A DNA stretch of 64,000 nt from Basidiobolus meristosporus CBS 931.73 (taxonomy: Eukaryota > Basidiobolomycota > Basidiobolomycetes > Basidiobolales > Basidiobolaceae), in contig MCFE01000022.1 of NCBI GenBank assembly GCA_002104905.1, forward strand, positions 62,001 to 126,000. The letters are read 5' to 3'. A program made the position numbers and the translations under genes. The notes below the pieces were generated by a model. The model was not told where the DNA came from and did no database searches. It worked only from the letters and a program-made list of their open reading frames with translations. This document shows positions 1 through 12,010 of this stretch, one piece after another (the stretch's first letter is position 1; each line of letters starts with the position of its first letter).

Positions 1-2014
1 TTTTGCATCCTCAAATTGCTGCGCCAGGTTTGCTCGCGAAGAGGCAGCTTCGGGTGTGGCGGGCCATCCCTTAGGACTAGCCGAAATGGGCGTGCTAGAA
101 TCGATTTGATTCACAATCCCGCCCAAGCATTGCGTGAATTCCATTGGGATGGATTCGGTTTGGTCATCGTTGAGCTCTTTTCTGGGTTCTTCGGGTTTGT
201 CCAGCACTTCATTTTGAATTCCCCCTACGCATTGAGTTAACTCCATGGGGAGTGACTCAGTTTGATCTTGCATCGATTGATCCAGAATAGTATCAGTTAC
301 ATCAAAAGCAGCTTTACGTGGGGTGGACATGGAGGCTGATGGTGTCTCAGCTCCGGTGCTGATGCACTCGGTGATTTCCATGGTCATTTCTTCCGATGAC
401 TCATCTAGATCTGGTGCTCCTTGCTGCTCAACAATTCCGCCAAGGCATTTGGTCTCATCCATAGGAAGAGACTCGGTAACATCCTCATTCCCGGATGGAA
501 GAACGGTGTTTGATTTGCTGGGGGTGCCGTTGAATGGAATCTCTACAGTGTTGCCAGCCAGATCCATAGGCACACTTTCGGTTTCATCATCATCTAGCAA
601 GCAGAATTAGCGCACAGGGACAAACGTGGGAGGGGATCTTCATAAGCTTACTTGGCTCGTCTGTGCGATCAAACATATCAAATGCCTTTTTCTGGGTTTC
701 CTGTGAGTCTGACTTTCGCTCGCCTCCATATCCCCCGAATCCTCCAAACCCAACATCATGTACCAGAGGACGACTAGGGATACCCCAAGATACTGAAGAA
801 GGAAAGTGGGTAATAGGATTGCTCAGTGCACTCTTTTTGGACTCTGATGAACTGATGTCGGCTTCTTCTTCAGCTACAGTACTCTTTATAGGGGTGTTGT
901 TGCTGTTGGCTAATTCTTCGGGAGCTTGATAAAAAGGTTAGGAATTACCAACGCAGACCATTCATTGCGAAAGTACCTTGCTCGGCGGTGAAGCTTTCAC
1001 TCAAATCCATATCTGAGGTCTCTGGCTCAAATGCTGGATCCTCATTTTCTTTGTTTTCAGCGTCGTCACTAGAAGATGGTTCCTCTTGGGCTTCGGTGGA
1101 AGTTTGCACGGTGTTCTCCTTTTGCTCGTCTTCCTCTGCTTGGTCTGTTTCTTCGGAATTTTTCGACAGAGCAGCATCTTCATCATCAGCCGAGTCCTTG
1201 ACATGGACTTCGAAGCTGCGATCACTATGGTATTCATGTTACTAAGAAGGTTCACGAGTGTGTATCTTTAAAAGAATCGCGTACTGTGATTCAGAGCCAT
1301 TTTCCGAATGAAAGGATGTATCGGCCTCGGTGCTTCTGCTTTCATCCAACGACAGGCGCAAATCAAACGCATTGCTAAATAGCAGCATATTAGATCGCGT
1401 TACGAAAATATCGGAACAAGAGGCAAGTAGATACCTGGTGCGAGCAACCGATGATAGGTCAGGTATTTGAAACAAGCTTTCCCCAGTAGCTTTCTCATCA
1501 GGCATTTCGAATTCGGAAGGAAGGGAGAACAGTTGACCCTCCTGTTCCTCAACCTCATCCTCATCTGGGCTCTCTTCGATCCCTTCATTCTTCCAACCTT
1601 CATTTTCTCTATCAAAGAGTCTATTCCAAAGGGTGTAAGCTCAATAAACTTGCTGATGAGATCATCGTAGATGTTATCAGCTTACCTAACGTGAGCAGTG
1701 GCAGCAAAGCTTACTCTACGTCCCACCGCTTTCTTGATTCGTTTTCTTTGCTCGCTTGAATAAAAACATTAGAATCTGGCGAAAGGTGAGCAGTGGCAGG
1801 CAGTCTTATTACCTTGTGCTTGATTCCACAACAGTTTCGCGTTCATACTGACTGTTGGCTGAACTAGGCTCCAACTCTGTTTCCTCATTGCTTCTTAGAA
1901 TACTTCTAGCGGGTAGCTGAAGATAGGGTCAAGTTTAGTTTTGGTATATAATGCTGGCACGGTGTTGAAAGTTCCTTACTGTGATTCTTCTTTTTTTGGA
2001 GTCTTGAAACTCAT
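1..2014 (-). CDS. SPC7: Kinetochore scaffold KNL1/Spc7/Spc105, N-terminal part (runs off left edge)
   Basis: KNL1 is the kinetochore protein that recruits PP1 phosphatase and, through MELT motifs phosphorylated by Mps1, the Bub1-Bub3 checkpoint complex. I read eight exons on the minus strand with consistent phase: 2014-1980, 1905-1813, 1754-1686, 1620-1435, 1374-1285, 1224-977, 924-652 and 593-1. The ATG at 2014-2012 has an in-frame TAG two codons upstream. Exon 2 starts with SILR, the first PP1 docking motif. Exon 3 carries GRRVSFAATAHVR, the RVSF PP1 motif in its family-typical setting, continuing into LFD across the next intron. After an acidic, Ser/Glu-rich stretch come MELT-type repeats near the left edge. 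The C-terminal coiled coil and RWD domains that bind Mis12 would lie outside the window. Identification rests on the SILR/RVSF/MELT order. Known family role; exon ends are inferred from splice signals. Confidence 0.88.
133..567 (-). other. MELT-motif array of KNL1 (Bub3-Bub1 docking sites)
   Basis: Read on the minus strand, five MELT-like motifs occur at about 556-567 (MDLA), 451-462 (MDET), 370-381 (MEIT), 235-246 (MELT) and 133-144 (MEFT). Four of the five sit in a repeated context of acidic/TES residues, P-M-[DE]-x-[TA], then in three cases C-x-GGI. An outlying MDLS is at about 999-1010. In KNL1 the Thr is the Mps1 target. MDLA lacks it and should not be phosphorylated. The array continues to the window edge, so the total count is unknown. 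Confidence 0.85.
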
Positions 2015-2342
2015 CTCCTACTCCCTTGTTCTCTTCCTCAGGTGAGTTGGAAGCCTTCGAGAACAATTTGTCGGAATTTGGTAAGCTTTGCCTTCTATCC
2101 ATTGCTTGGTTGTGTGTACAGGAGTGTCGCGTAAAATGTTCGAGCTACTTAGTTGTGCGCATCAAGCATTTGTTATTCAACAGATTGAAAATTTATTGGT
2201 CATGTTAAAATGTAAACAAGCACATTTCATAGTCACATTATTGATCCAATATGATGGAATATTTCATCAAAGCAGATAATTTTAATTACCGAAATATCCA
2301 CCCCAATCAACTGAACTAAATCTATGGTTAGTTTAACAAGAG
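2015..2342. other. Intergenic, presumed KNL1 promoter
   Basis: About 330 AT-rich bases between the KNL1 start codon and the stop of the next minus-strand gene. I see no convincing gene or named promoter element. The short open frames here are not supported by splice sites or family resemblance. Confidence 0.5.
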
Positions 2343-2956
2343 TTAATCTGATGGCAAGGGCCATTCATTCAACCGAAGTAAAGATCCGTCTTGATCGGGA
2401 CAGTCGGTGAGAATGCGCACAAAGGCATCGGCACTTTCGTCTTTTCTCAAGTTATCTTTCGGGTTGACAGGAAAAATACAATTTGCCAAAAGCTTAGGCA
2501 AAAGTGTCACAACACCTGCCATATTGAGTCTGAGACTTCCTTTCGGTTATATTGAACGTGCTGTCTCATATTGTTTGATATAAATCTCCCACAGTAGACA
2601 TGCCAAATTAAAATCAAAAACAATGGGACTAGAGTATTCCATGTTAACTATGCTTGTGTGTTTCAGAGATAGCAAATGATGCCTACCGTGTATCACGCTT
2701 ACATTTCACATTGACAAGCTGCCCTAGGCTTGCTGCACTCATTACTTTCTTACGAATCAACATTTGGCATTGAATATGCTCGTAACTCTGGCAAGAGAAT
2801 ACACGCAATCAACTCTACCTCTCCAACCTGCATGAAAAGACCGATCACCAGTGAGTGTCTAAAACAACTATGGGCGTAGAGCATCGTGTCCTTCTGAGCA
2901 GATTTAATTGAACAACGCCTAGCTCCAGTTCTCACCACTGTAGGACAATTATCCAT
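2343..2956 (-). CDS. Small multi-exon gene of unknown function (tentative)
   Basis: Unrecognised. On the minus strand a frame starting at ATG 2956 (MDNCPT) can be spliced (donor GTGAGAAC, acceptor CATGCAG) to an exon reading VGEVELIACILLPELRAYSM. That exon ends at a GTAAGA donor near 2753. A last exon, acceptor TCTCAG near 2533, reads through ...MAGVVTLLPKLLAN... and ...LRKDESADAFVRIL... to the TAA at 2345-2343. Phases agree. The second intron would be about 220 bp, long for this locus, and it contains another open stretch (MEYSSPIVFDFNL... near 2640) that may be a further exon. Base composition and CpG content fit the neighbouring host genes. It could equally be a non-coding stretch with chance frames. 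Confidence 0.35.
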
Positions 2957-3173
2957 GCCTTCCCATAGAGGTACCTGGGTTTTTTAGAACCTTAGTTAAC
3001 CTCCCTAACGTGTAATCTAATCTAGGATAGATTCCAGTATTACTCCGATATTGTATTGTAGAATCGTACTTTGTAAAATCCAAATTCGTATATTTATAAT
3101 CCTCCTTTCTGCCCTGCTCTTCATATCGCCCGTTTTTCTTGAAGTCGCCCCGCTTTTCATATCCTTTCACGCT

Positions 3174-4422
3174 ATGGTAGCAAAGTCACAGCAGTCGGGA
3201 GCTAGCTATCCCTTTTGGTTTGGTGGTATACTTTGCACATTGCTGAAAGGCTCCAAGAGTAGAGTCTCTCAACTCACTGGTTTTGTTCCTTAGGTGCGGC
3301 TGCAATGTGGGGCACTGTTTGTACTCACCCCTTTGATGTTGTTAAAGTGAGGCTACAAACGAATGAGTCGCGTGCAAACGTTGGTGCTGTTCAAACCTTA
3401 GTTAACACGATAAGGAAAGAAGGCCCTTTTGCAATTTACAACGGCCTAAGCGGAAGTCTGTTCAGACAGGCTGTAAGTTGTGCTCTATCCGTCTCCTCAA
3501 GACCCTTTCTAATATGCTCCTAGACTTACTCCACCACTCGCTTTGGAGTGTATGATATATTGAAGAGGAAAGTCGCCAGCGAAGACGGTATTCCCTATTA
3601 GCCAAAGTTATACTAGTACAATATAACTTAATTTTTGGTTTACTCTTTAGGCACAATCCCAGTGTGGAAATCACTATTAACCTCCATGGTATCGGGTAAG
3701 GCTTACCTTAGAATTCTAATCCAGATTTCTATCTACTAATACAACTATATTAGGCTGCCTGGGTGGGGTAGTTGGCAACCCAGGAGATGTTTTAACCATC
3801 AGGATGGCAAATGATGGCAAACTACCACTCGAATTACGCAGGAATTACAAGCACTGTTTCGATGGTCTTTACAAAATTGGTCGTGATGAGGGAATTCTGG
3901 GATTGTTTCGTGGAGTTGGCCCCAACACAGTCAGGGCGATTTTCATGAACAGTTCCCAACTTGCTAGTTATGACCAGTTTAAGCAACTTTTGTTGTTTAA
4001 GCTCCATCTTCAGGATAACGTTTATACACATTTCGCTGCAAGTCTCTTGGCGGTAAAACCTTAATTTCTCAATGCCGAAGCCACTGCAAGCGCTAATCCA
4101 CATTCTAGGGACTTGTGGCGACGACAGCCTGTGCCCCTGTGGATGTTATCAAAACACGTGTTATGAACTCGGCCAAGAAAGAGGTTTCTAATTGGTACAT
4201 GCCGTGAAATCCCCAGAATGTCGCAGTAACCCGCTTTATCTCTAGAATGCGATCACCGTGCTTACAAGCATCCTGCGAAACGAAGGCCCTAAAGCCCTAT
4301 TCAAGGGTTGGCTCCCAGCCTACATGCGTCTGGGTCCTCATACAATCATCACCTTTGTGACCTTGGAAAAGATCCGGCAACTCTGGGATAGTCGCAGGGA
4401 AATCGCCATGGCCACTATCTAG
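3174..4422 (+). CDS. DIC1: Mitochondrial dicarboxylate carrier (SLC25 family, DIC1-like)
   Basis: Exchanges malate or succinate for phosphate across the inner mitochondrial membrane (known role of the family). Seven exons with consistent phase: 3174-3225, 3294-3472, 3524-3587, 3651-3695, 3754-4052, 4109-4183 and 4246-4422, giving 296 residues, the normal length for this carrier. The three carrier-repeat signatures are visible: THPFDVVKVRLQ, GNPGDVLTIRMAND (the atypical second repeat seen in dicarboxylate carriers) and CAPVDVIKTRVMNSAK. The initial WFGGAAA and the late EGPKALFKGWLPAYMRLGPH block also match DIC-type carriers. The ATG at 3174 was chosen because it precedes the first membrane helix by a typical short leader. 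Close relatives (oxaloacetate or oxoglutarate carriers) are possible, but the second-repeat motif favours DIC. Confidence 0.9.
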
Positions 4423-4427
4423 CCTAG

Positions 4428-4453
4428 CTGCAACTGCAACTGCAACTGCAACT
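4428..4453 (+). repeat. Short (CTGCAA)n hexanucleotide repeat
   Basis: About four tandem CTGCAA units directly after the dicarboxylate-carrier stop codon, in the presumed 3' UTR. A microsatellite with no visible function. Confidence 0.8.
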
Positions 4454-5121
4454 GGAACTACCATATTTATTCCCAATCAAATTTTGTCCCCAATTTACCT
4501 TCACCCAATACACATGACGAATCCTGATCTTGCCTTTTGTGCCACTCTGCATGCTGATTATCATTGCTTACATACACATTTTTTGCAAATTCTGTAATAG
4601 ATAAAGAGCATTTCGACAATCTTCTCTTTACATGTGCATGTTACACGTTATCGTCTTCACAAGGTTTAGCGTCGTAGAGGGGTAATTCTTCGATAGGGGT
4701 GCACTGACGTTCTCACATGATCGTCTTTGGCCCGCCCTCAGATGATTTTCGTATTGCTGTTATAATCACTGCGTAAAGAACTGCTCATTTCGTCATTCTT
4801 TTCAGTTCTGCATGATAATAAGATGATTTGTAGTTGGACGCGTCAGGAATTAGACCAGTACCAACACAATTAATGCATAAAGTGCATCCATATATAGTAA
4901 GAGGAGTGAGAATTATGTAATCCTAATGCTTATGGTACTCCTGCTTCCGTTTACATCATCTTGATTTCAGTGTATGCTGATTCGGGTACACACTAACGAT
5001 GTCAATGCTTTAAGCTTTGCGAGGAATTGATCCTAACTTTTACCCGTCAAGCTGGAAGCAGGCGCTTTTTCTTTATCGTTATTGTTGTTGCTCAAAGAAG
5101 CCAGAAATATATGCTGCTATC
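4454..5121. other. Intergenic between DIC1-like and INTS10-like genes
   Basis: About 670 bases, AT-rich, with the carrier's 3' region and the presumed promoter of the next plus-strand gene. An in-frame upstream ATG exists at 5017, so the downstream coding region may start there. No RNA gene or repeat recognised. Confidence 0.5.
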
Positions 5122-7886
5122 ATGGCCTTTAACTCGCACCCTACCGAAAGACTGACAAACAAACGAAATGAGACTAACGACAGCATCCGCCAGACCATAT
5201 ATCAAGTGGAGAAGGACCTGACGCACAATCTACTATATAGTGCCAAACTTAAAATCATTTCTGCATTAATGAAGTTTGAGAATGTGCCCGAGCTTGAGGT
5301 TAGTCTAGCATTTTCTACTATTGGAGCTTCCAAAGCTGATATTTATATTTGCCAATCTTCCATAGATACTTGCCTTTCGAATTGCCGTATCTGAAGATTG
5401 CTATCCTTCTGCCGTCAGCTGCATGAGACAAATGTCGGTAAGCACTGAATGAATAACCTGGCACAGGCTTTACACCAACCACTGATTTTTCGGGATATTC
5501 CAGTCGAAGTAGATATCGTTTGTCAGCCACATATCGAAAATTTATCATCGAGTTCGTACATTTTGTTCTCCACTGCTGCCAAAGTCGCTATCGAAGTAAG
5601 TATCGCTATGTATCGTCTTGTAATATGATAAATCACCATCACAACCTATCACCTAATCCAATCATTTCAGAATTTTTAGAGTCTATAGACTCTGCTCTAC
5701 GCAAAGCGATATTATTAGATGCAGCAGGTATCTGATTTTACGAGTATTTTTGAGCTGTGTAGGTAGTAGTAACAGCTTGGCAAATTCAGAATCTCTAAGA
5801 ATGGAGGAGCGGCATTTTGAGTCGATGAGGGTTTATGGCCTGTTGCTTACATATTTTCCAGACTCCGTCCTGCAATACGGGGTAGGTTTTCAAATTGTAG
5901 CCTTCCTAAACGCAATGGTGGAAATATTGAGCACGCTTGATGACTTAGGTGCCGATATTAGATTCCATTATTGAAAACGAGTTGAATAATGACCAACTTC
6001 CCTTGTTTAGCGCTTACCGCAGTTTCATAGGTAAATCTCATAGTGGCATAGAGTAATATCTATTCTAACATTTCTACCCAGCTGAGTGCGTATCTCCTTT
6101 GATATTCCAGAACAAGTTCTATATTGCTTCGTCACCAGCACCGGCTTTATTCGACCATGAGAATGTGCCAGCCTCTGCGCGTCTTGATTATACAAATTTT
6201 GTTGGTTATATCGAAGCATCTCTTAGCTATTACTTAGGGAGACGGGATTGGGGTCGAATGTACAAGTTCTTTGTTCGGGCAATGTGCAGTTCTGGATATC
6301 TAAAAAAAGATTGGTACAGTGGTTAGATTGCGTATTCATCAAGCAAGCATACTCATTTCATTTACTTTATGCTTGACTGAAGCGAGGAAACTATTTTGAA
6401 GGGTTCTCTGAAATCGGCATTTCTGTATCCGGATCTTTTGTTACAGCACATCGATAATCATAATCGATTCCCTGGTGAGCTTCGCTCCATACTCTATCAC
6501 AGTTGCCTTGTCCAAGTTGCGAATGATTACTTCGCAGTAGCATTCGGATTACACGACTCACAATGCGTTTCATCTGGTTTGTATAATGTCAACTGTCAGC
6601 CTAAGGAAGTTACGTAACTGATTCAGTTGGTAGGGTTTGGTAGAATGTTGATAATCCCAATTGATTGCGCCAACCATCATGCTGAGCACCAAGGAAAAGA
6701 ACCAGAGAGTAAAATCAGGATTCTCGCGTTGGGATGCTGACTTCGAGACTAATTATCAAGTGCTTCTATAGTGCGACACTTTGATCCTTGTGTTGAGAGC
6801 TTTGCGCTTTTGAGGTCAGCAGGTTATGTGATCCATTCCTTACAAGAGTTTTCGTCTAGTTATGAGCAAGGTATTTTAATATACACCAATCGTACTATAA
6901 CCAGCCATTTGACATATTACACCCCTTATTCTAGAGATGAAGTCCGTTTTTTCTCGCTGGAAAGTTCCCCAGAGTGTAATCAACGCGGTTACGTTGTGTC
7001 AAGCAGATTGGGAGCTATACCAGGTTTGCTACAACTTTCGTGTACGTGCTGTAAAGTCTATTACTTACTCTTGTATGACAGAAATCTTATTTAAAAGCGA
7101 ACATATTGTATGACATATATCTACACCAATTCCATCTGGACTGGCAGAGCAAGCAGGGAGAGAGATCTCGAGCATTGATACAAAACTTCTTAATCCCGTT
7201 TCGAATACTCTACTGCCGCGGCCTTATCTATAGAGCTCTTGGTGATTTTCGACAAGCACGGTTGAATCTATTACCCATTCTTTGCTCGCTACCCTTCAAC
7301 AATATCAATGAGCTATATGTAGGCCATGAGAATCACGACATAGTGCCTTTTCGTGCTGCTAGTGCTACCGAGCTATTTGCCAGTGCGTATATTCAAATTT
7401 TGAATGCGTACGAAATGGATATGAGAGAAAATGGAGTAAAAGAGACGCTGCTATGGAATTTCGTCTCGTTATCCCAATATACAGCACTTGAACGAGATCA
7501 CAGAATCGCATTCTTCTGTGAAAATATTGTTTGTGTGAAGAAAGTGCACCACGATCTTTTCGACCAGATTTTCGGTAAGCAACCTATCCAAATATCTATT
7601 CTTGCTTAACATTAACGATTTCTTGGCGATTAGATGAAAATATTATACAATCTCTCTACTCGTTTCTTGCAAAGGTATGGTATCTTGCCGGCTTCAAAGT
7701 ATGGAACTGTATCTCTAAAGCACTTTTTAGACGGGGATTAATGTTTCTGCAGCTGAACCACCATTGAATCTGGACCAGTTCAAGGCGAAATTCAAATATT
7801 CGAAGCCACCTCCCGATGATTACAAATCCTTGCTAGTAAATACAGCTAGGCGTGCATATACGCAGGAGCGTAATCAAGTACTATAG
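5122..7886 (+). CDS. INTS10-like Integrator subunit (tentative)
   Basis: Integrator is a nuclear complex that cleaves snRNA and paused Pol II transcripts; INTS10 is part of its arm module. A multi-exon frame can be followed from MAFNSHPTER (5122) to a TAG at 7884-7886. Introns include ones after ...NVPELE (5299), after MRQMS (5437) and before ...IFDENIIQSLYSFLAK. The segment LLLTYFPDSVLQYGVPIL, followed downstream by a YRSFIAECVSPLIF block, matches the INTS10 region with FPETVVQHGVG and a later VLPLI in order and spacing. The late ALGDFRQA...LPILCSLP helix also fits the family's ALGEYRMT block. The middle (6310-7090) is hard to splice by eye. The start could be 5017. The alternative is another helical-repeat (TPR/PCI-like) protein. 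Family resemblance is from memory, not from a search. Confidence 0.55.
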
Positions 7887-8250
7887 TTCCTCCAATTTTG
7901 TATCGTTGTAATGTAGGTATCTTTTCAGAACTTCGTGTATTACGATACCTTGGACTTACGCTCTTTAGCTCTTAGGTTATCAGATAGTTTCGTTTAATTT
8001 ACTCGCCTAATCGCCCTATATACACATTCAGAATTCACTTCTTATCCCGGATTTTTATTAGTATTTGAGAAGTTCAGAGAACCGGACAATACTGACCGAA
8101 AAGATAGTGATTAGGTTTAGAATCATGTTATAATTAATAAAACTTCAAGTCACTCCATTTTGAGTATATGCATTCCAAATAATCTGATACTGCGGCCGAT
8201 GAAGGTCACGTGACAGTAATATGATTTCACAACAGTCTTTGGACTAACAA
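7887..8250. other. Intergenic between INTS10-like and FIRRM-like genes
   Basis: About 360 AT-rich bases holding the terminator region of one plus-strand gene and the promoter of the next. A GTCACGTGAC palindrome (E-box core CACGTG) lies at about 8205-8214, some 40 bases before the first ATG, and could be a bHLH-type binding site. That last point is inference. Confidence 0.45.
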
Positions 8251-11200
8251 ATGTTATTGTTTACGGTGATCTCAAGAAGGATGGTCAAATATGACTTTAA
8301 TATGGATTCTTCGTCAATTCGAGAGTACCAAAACTATCGACCTCCTTCTAGAATGTCAATAAGACCCGAAGATATTGAAGTAGAACTTCAGAGAGGAGTA
8401 CTTAGTGAAGAGCTTCTGAAGGAAGTTTTAATATCCTTTTTAGTACGAATTGCGTTGGTAACGATAAACCACCTTGAATTCCTTGACTCCCAGAAACAAT
8501 ACTATTTCAGACCATAAGAATCCCCCCGAAGTAAAAGCCAGACTTATCACCACCTTATGCCAGCAACTACGCGAGTCTATTCTGCCACAGTTTAATTTGA
8601 ATCAGTTTGTAGTTATAATCGTTAGCAAGGTGCCTCAAACATCAAGCCGCTTTTCCAACTATGAGCTCAATCTAATACAAACTTACGCTTCCGCCTTAGA
8701 TATCAGACTTGGCGAGAAGAACCTTGGAGAATATCAGCTCGACATTCAGTTGCAATTCCAATCGCGAGTTAGAATTGCTCGTCAACTCGTTGATGGTACT
8801 ATTCTTGCTACCGTGGCCCCATATGCACCGTGCTAATTACTTTTCGATAGCTTGAAATATGTTACGCCGACCTATTATCACTAGCTCTTCTCAAGATAAA
8901 GGAATTGGTTGAATCTGGAACGGAGAATGCACACACGATATTTGATGATAGCGGGCTTCATAACGAAGAAGAGCCATTCAATGTATGCAATACTGGAATT
9001 TTATCATATTGCTATTTCTCACTCGAGAGGTGTAGGGTATGTATATTGCTAATATACGAATGGTAGAAATGCTTGGTCTGACCCATCCTTGGTAGGTATT
9101 TATTGGAAAACCATCAGTTCAAGATGAAGCAGTTGCCTCGAACTTTGATCGTTGGTACAAAGCTGCATTCGATCTTCTGAAAAACCATCTCTTGTTTCTA
9201 CTAGAAAGTTTTCCTAAGCACCCTACACTTTCACAGTATGCGCTACTTTTCAATCGAGTTGCCAATGGTATGTGTCGAATCCTTTCGCTTCGGTAGTGCA
9301 GACTCCTTTCTTATATGAAATTTAAGCTTGCAATCAAATTATTCCCATTTGTGAGATTGCCGAGTCCGACTTCACTCTGCTCAATCTGTCATGGAAGCAC
9401 CTTTCAAAGCTTATAGCCCAATACAAGTCTCCTATCATGGACGAAACTTTGAAGGTAAATCCTAAATAGCGTCAAGGGAAAGTCTTGGTTTTCACCGGTT
9501 TCCACGTAACAGGTCGATGCCATTAATTCTTGTTTGATCACTGGCATTCTACAGCAGTTGAAAGAGATAGATGTTCTATTTTCTTCCAAAGACACGTCTT
9601 TACCTCAAGTAAAGCGGCATGTTACGGTTATTCGCTTTTATTTGTCGCACATACAAACCCTTCTACGGCTTTATGGGAATGTTCTTTGTAGTCGTGATGA
9701 GACTATAAAAGCAATGCTTTCATGCTTCTATATTCTGCGAAGTCGAATTACTCCCTCTCCACGTGGAAGTACAGTGCCATCCCAAATCATGGCTATGCTC
9801 TGTGAGTCCTTATTACCTTCCATCGATAACATCACGGCGATCATTCTTGTTGGTAAAGCGATGTCGGAAGAGGATCGAGTCAAACTCATAACCATGCTTG
9901 TTGATCCTCTCCATCTCGAAAACTCGTGCGAGCCAACGTTTCAAGCTGTCACGCGAGAAGATATTCTATTCTCCAAGATTCAGCTTGGCCAAAACATGAT
10001 CCAAAATTTCAACGAACTCTCGGAGGAGGCTCAGCGTCGCTTGTTTCCCGACTCGAATCAACCTAGTAGTAACTGCATCCTACGAAATTTCCTACGACTT
10101 GTAGACTATTTGCCATTAAGTTATTTCGTCACCAATGAGTTCCCCAGTACGAGCGATGAGGCCTTGGGGGACTGCCAGGATTTCGGAAACGAGCTTTACC
10201 AGCAGGTGGTTGTATCGGTGGCTACTTTTGTTCACAGCCTGTCGAATCAATTTCCAACATGGGAAATGCGATCTTTCGAAGCGCTGTTAAGCTCACACGG
10301 CATCGCATCGATTGTTATTCTTGATGTCTGGACATTTATTGCAAGAGATTTGAACGGGGAAGCCATTTTCAATATTATCAATTCGGTGCTGAAGCTCGTA
10401 AGTTCCTCACCTGAAATATTGCCTGTTACAGACACTCACTCTCAATTGATTCAGATACCGAATCTGTACCATATCAACCCAGTCGCTTTGTACCTACGTC
10501 ATATGTTGGAAAGGCTGCTTCCGTATCTACAACCCGGACAGAAGGTGCTACAATTTGTAGTCGTTTTTCTTTGCTTCTCTCTAATGTCAGCCAAAGAATA
10601 CTTTAGGCAGCCAGCTGCTGATATCGATCCCAGGTGGCAATTCGTTACTGAGCATTCCAATGGAATCTCTCAAAATATGGGCATCCTTACCAATCAATAG
10701 GATATATAGTAGATCCCCACAAGTAGCAACTGGTCATTTTAATGTTTGATGCTCATTTAGCTGATACCGTGTTATTTCTGACAGCTTCAAACCATGTTCC
10801 AAAGTATATCTGAACTTCATCGGAATCTAGCAGATTCGGTCCCATTGAATGCCCCCGACGCCGTAGAAATCTTCTTTACCCTAGTAAGTTGCAATTGAGT
10901 ATGTTTCATAGGAATATACTTACATACTTGAAGTCGCTGCCGGTTGATGTATTGGCAAATATGCTTGACAGTGGTTTGATTACTCTGGATTCTTCTGCCT
11001 CCAATGGCCTGGCACTATCAGTGTTATCCTGTTTGAAAAAATACAGCGAATCCATTCAGGCCGGCAAGCCAGGATCAGAGGTTGAGATGGTGAAGGTTTG
11101 TTATCCAAGCTTCAATTTATATGGCTTCGTACGTACCAACCATTTCTTAGATATTCTCGACCCTCGAATCCCACATCAATTTGCTGACCCAACTACATCC

Positions 11201-12010
11201 ACTTGAGCCGAAGCTGGTCCTCGAGGTAACATCTCAAGGTCGATTTTAATTTTGTCCATGAATTGCAAGCTAGAACACCAAATTAGGCGCTGGATTTATT
11301 CTCTCAGTGGTTCACCGTTCCATCGATTGTACAGAGCATACCCAAGGCCTGCATCTGCCGATTTATCGGCAAATGTGGCATGGTAAAATTCTCACAGTCA
11401 ACCATGAAGGTAAGTATTAGCACTCTCTTCTTTTGTATGCTCGAAAATTGACATTTGTAAACCGTAGGAGGCAACCGCGGAAAGACTGGCAGACCTCTGC
11501 AGAAATATCCTATCGAGTGGAAATTGGCTAGTAATACAAGAGTGCCATACGCAATTGGTACGGGAATACCGTCGATATCGTTACTACCCACGATTAACAC
11601 ACAGTTCCCGTAATAGGTCTACTTCGCCACTTACGCCTCCCACGTCGAGATGGTTGAGAAAATGATCCCAGAATCTGCACAACCCGCACTCATCAACTTC
11701 GTGGGGAAGATCCCGGTCCCGTTGGAAGGATGCACCTTAGCGAAAGTGAGCCCAACAACGTCTCTTGTTTCTCTGAGCCTCTCTTTAACCACATGCTATG
11801 TAGGCGGTTGTTTCTTCCAAGCCACAGGTCGAGCCCATGGTCATAGACAAAATCGTTGAACTTGTGAAGAACCATCAGTCCCGAGTCGTGGAGCGGATCT
11901 CAAACAGCACGACGAGATCCAACGAAGGGAACGCCAGCTTATTGGCTCAGGTCCAAAAGTTGAACTTGTTGCTGGAGCAGTCGGGTCCCGCGGTCTCCAA
12001 CTGTTCATGA
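8251..12010 (+). CDS. FIRRM/C1orf112-family protein (DUF4487)
   Basis: FIRRM partners the AAA ATPase FIGNL1 and controls RAD51 removal during recombination (known in animals and plants). A long all-helical protein is spread over about a dozen exons. The largest, near 9514-10550, contains LYQQVVVSVATFVHSLSNQF then SHGIASIVILDVWTFIARD, matching the family block LYQxVxVxxxTF...DxWxFxAR. An upstream exon with ICEIAESDFTLLNLSWKHL and a late pair of exons reading WLVIQECHTQL / VYFATYASHVEMVEKMIPE also line up in order with the family's C-terminal WLLEQHTLEAF region. The last exon ends ...LLLEQSGPAVSNCS with TGA at 12008-12010. Starts at 8251, 8281 or 8302 are all in frame; I give the longest. Roughly the family's usual 850-950 residues. 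Exon ends inside 8400-9100 are uncertain. Confidence 0.75.

Noticed and set aside
1001-1670. Basic open frames overlapping KNL1 (for example MNLLSNMNTIVIAASK and MIEKMKVGRMKG)
   Set aside because: They are out-of-frame readings of the acidic KNL1 exons; splice phase and motifs fix the real frame.
2026-2279. Two short plus-strand frames upstream of KNL1
   Set aside because: No splice support, no family resemblance; they overlap the KNL1 first exon region and its promoter.
8474-8836. A possible Tctex1-type dynein light chain
   Set aside because: A weak resemblance (QFVVIIVS) only. The frame splices on into the FIRRM coding region, so I treat it as that gene's N-terminal part.
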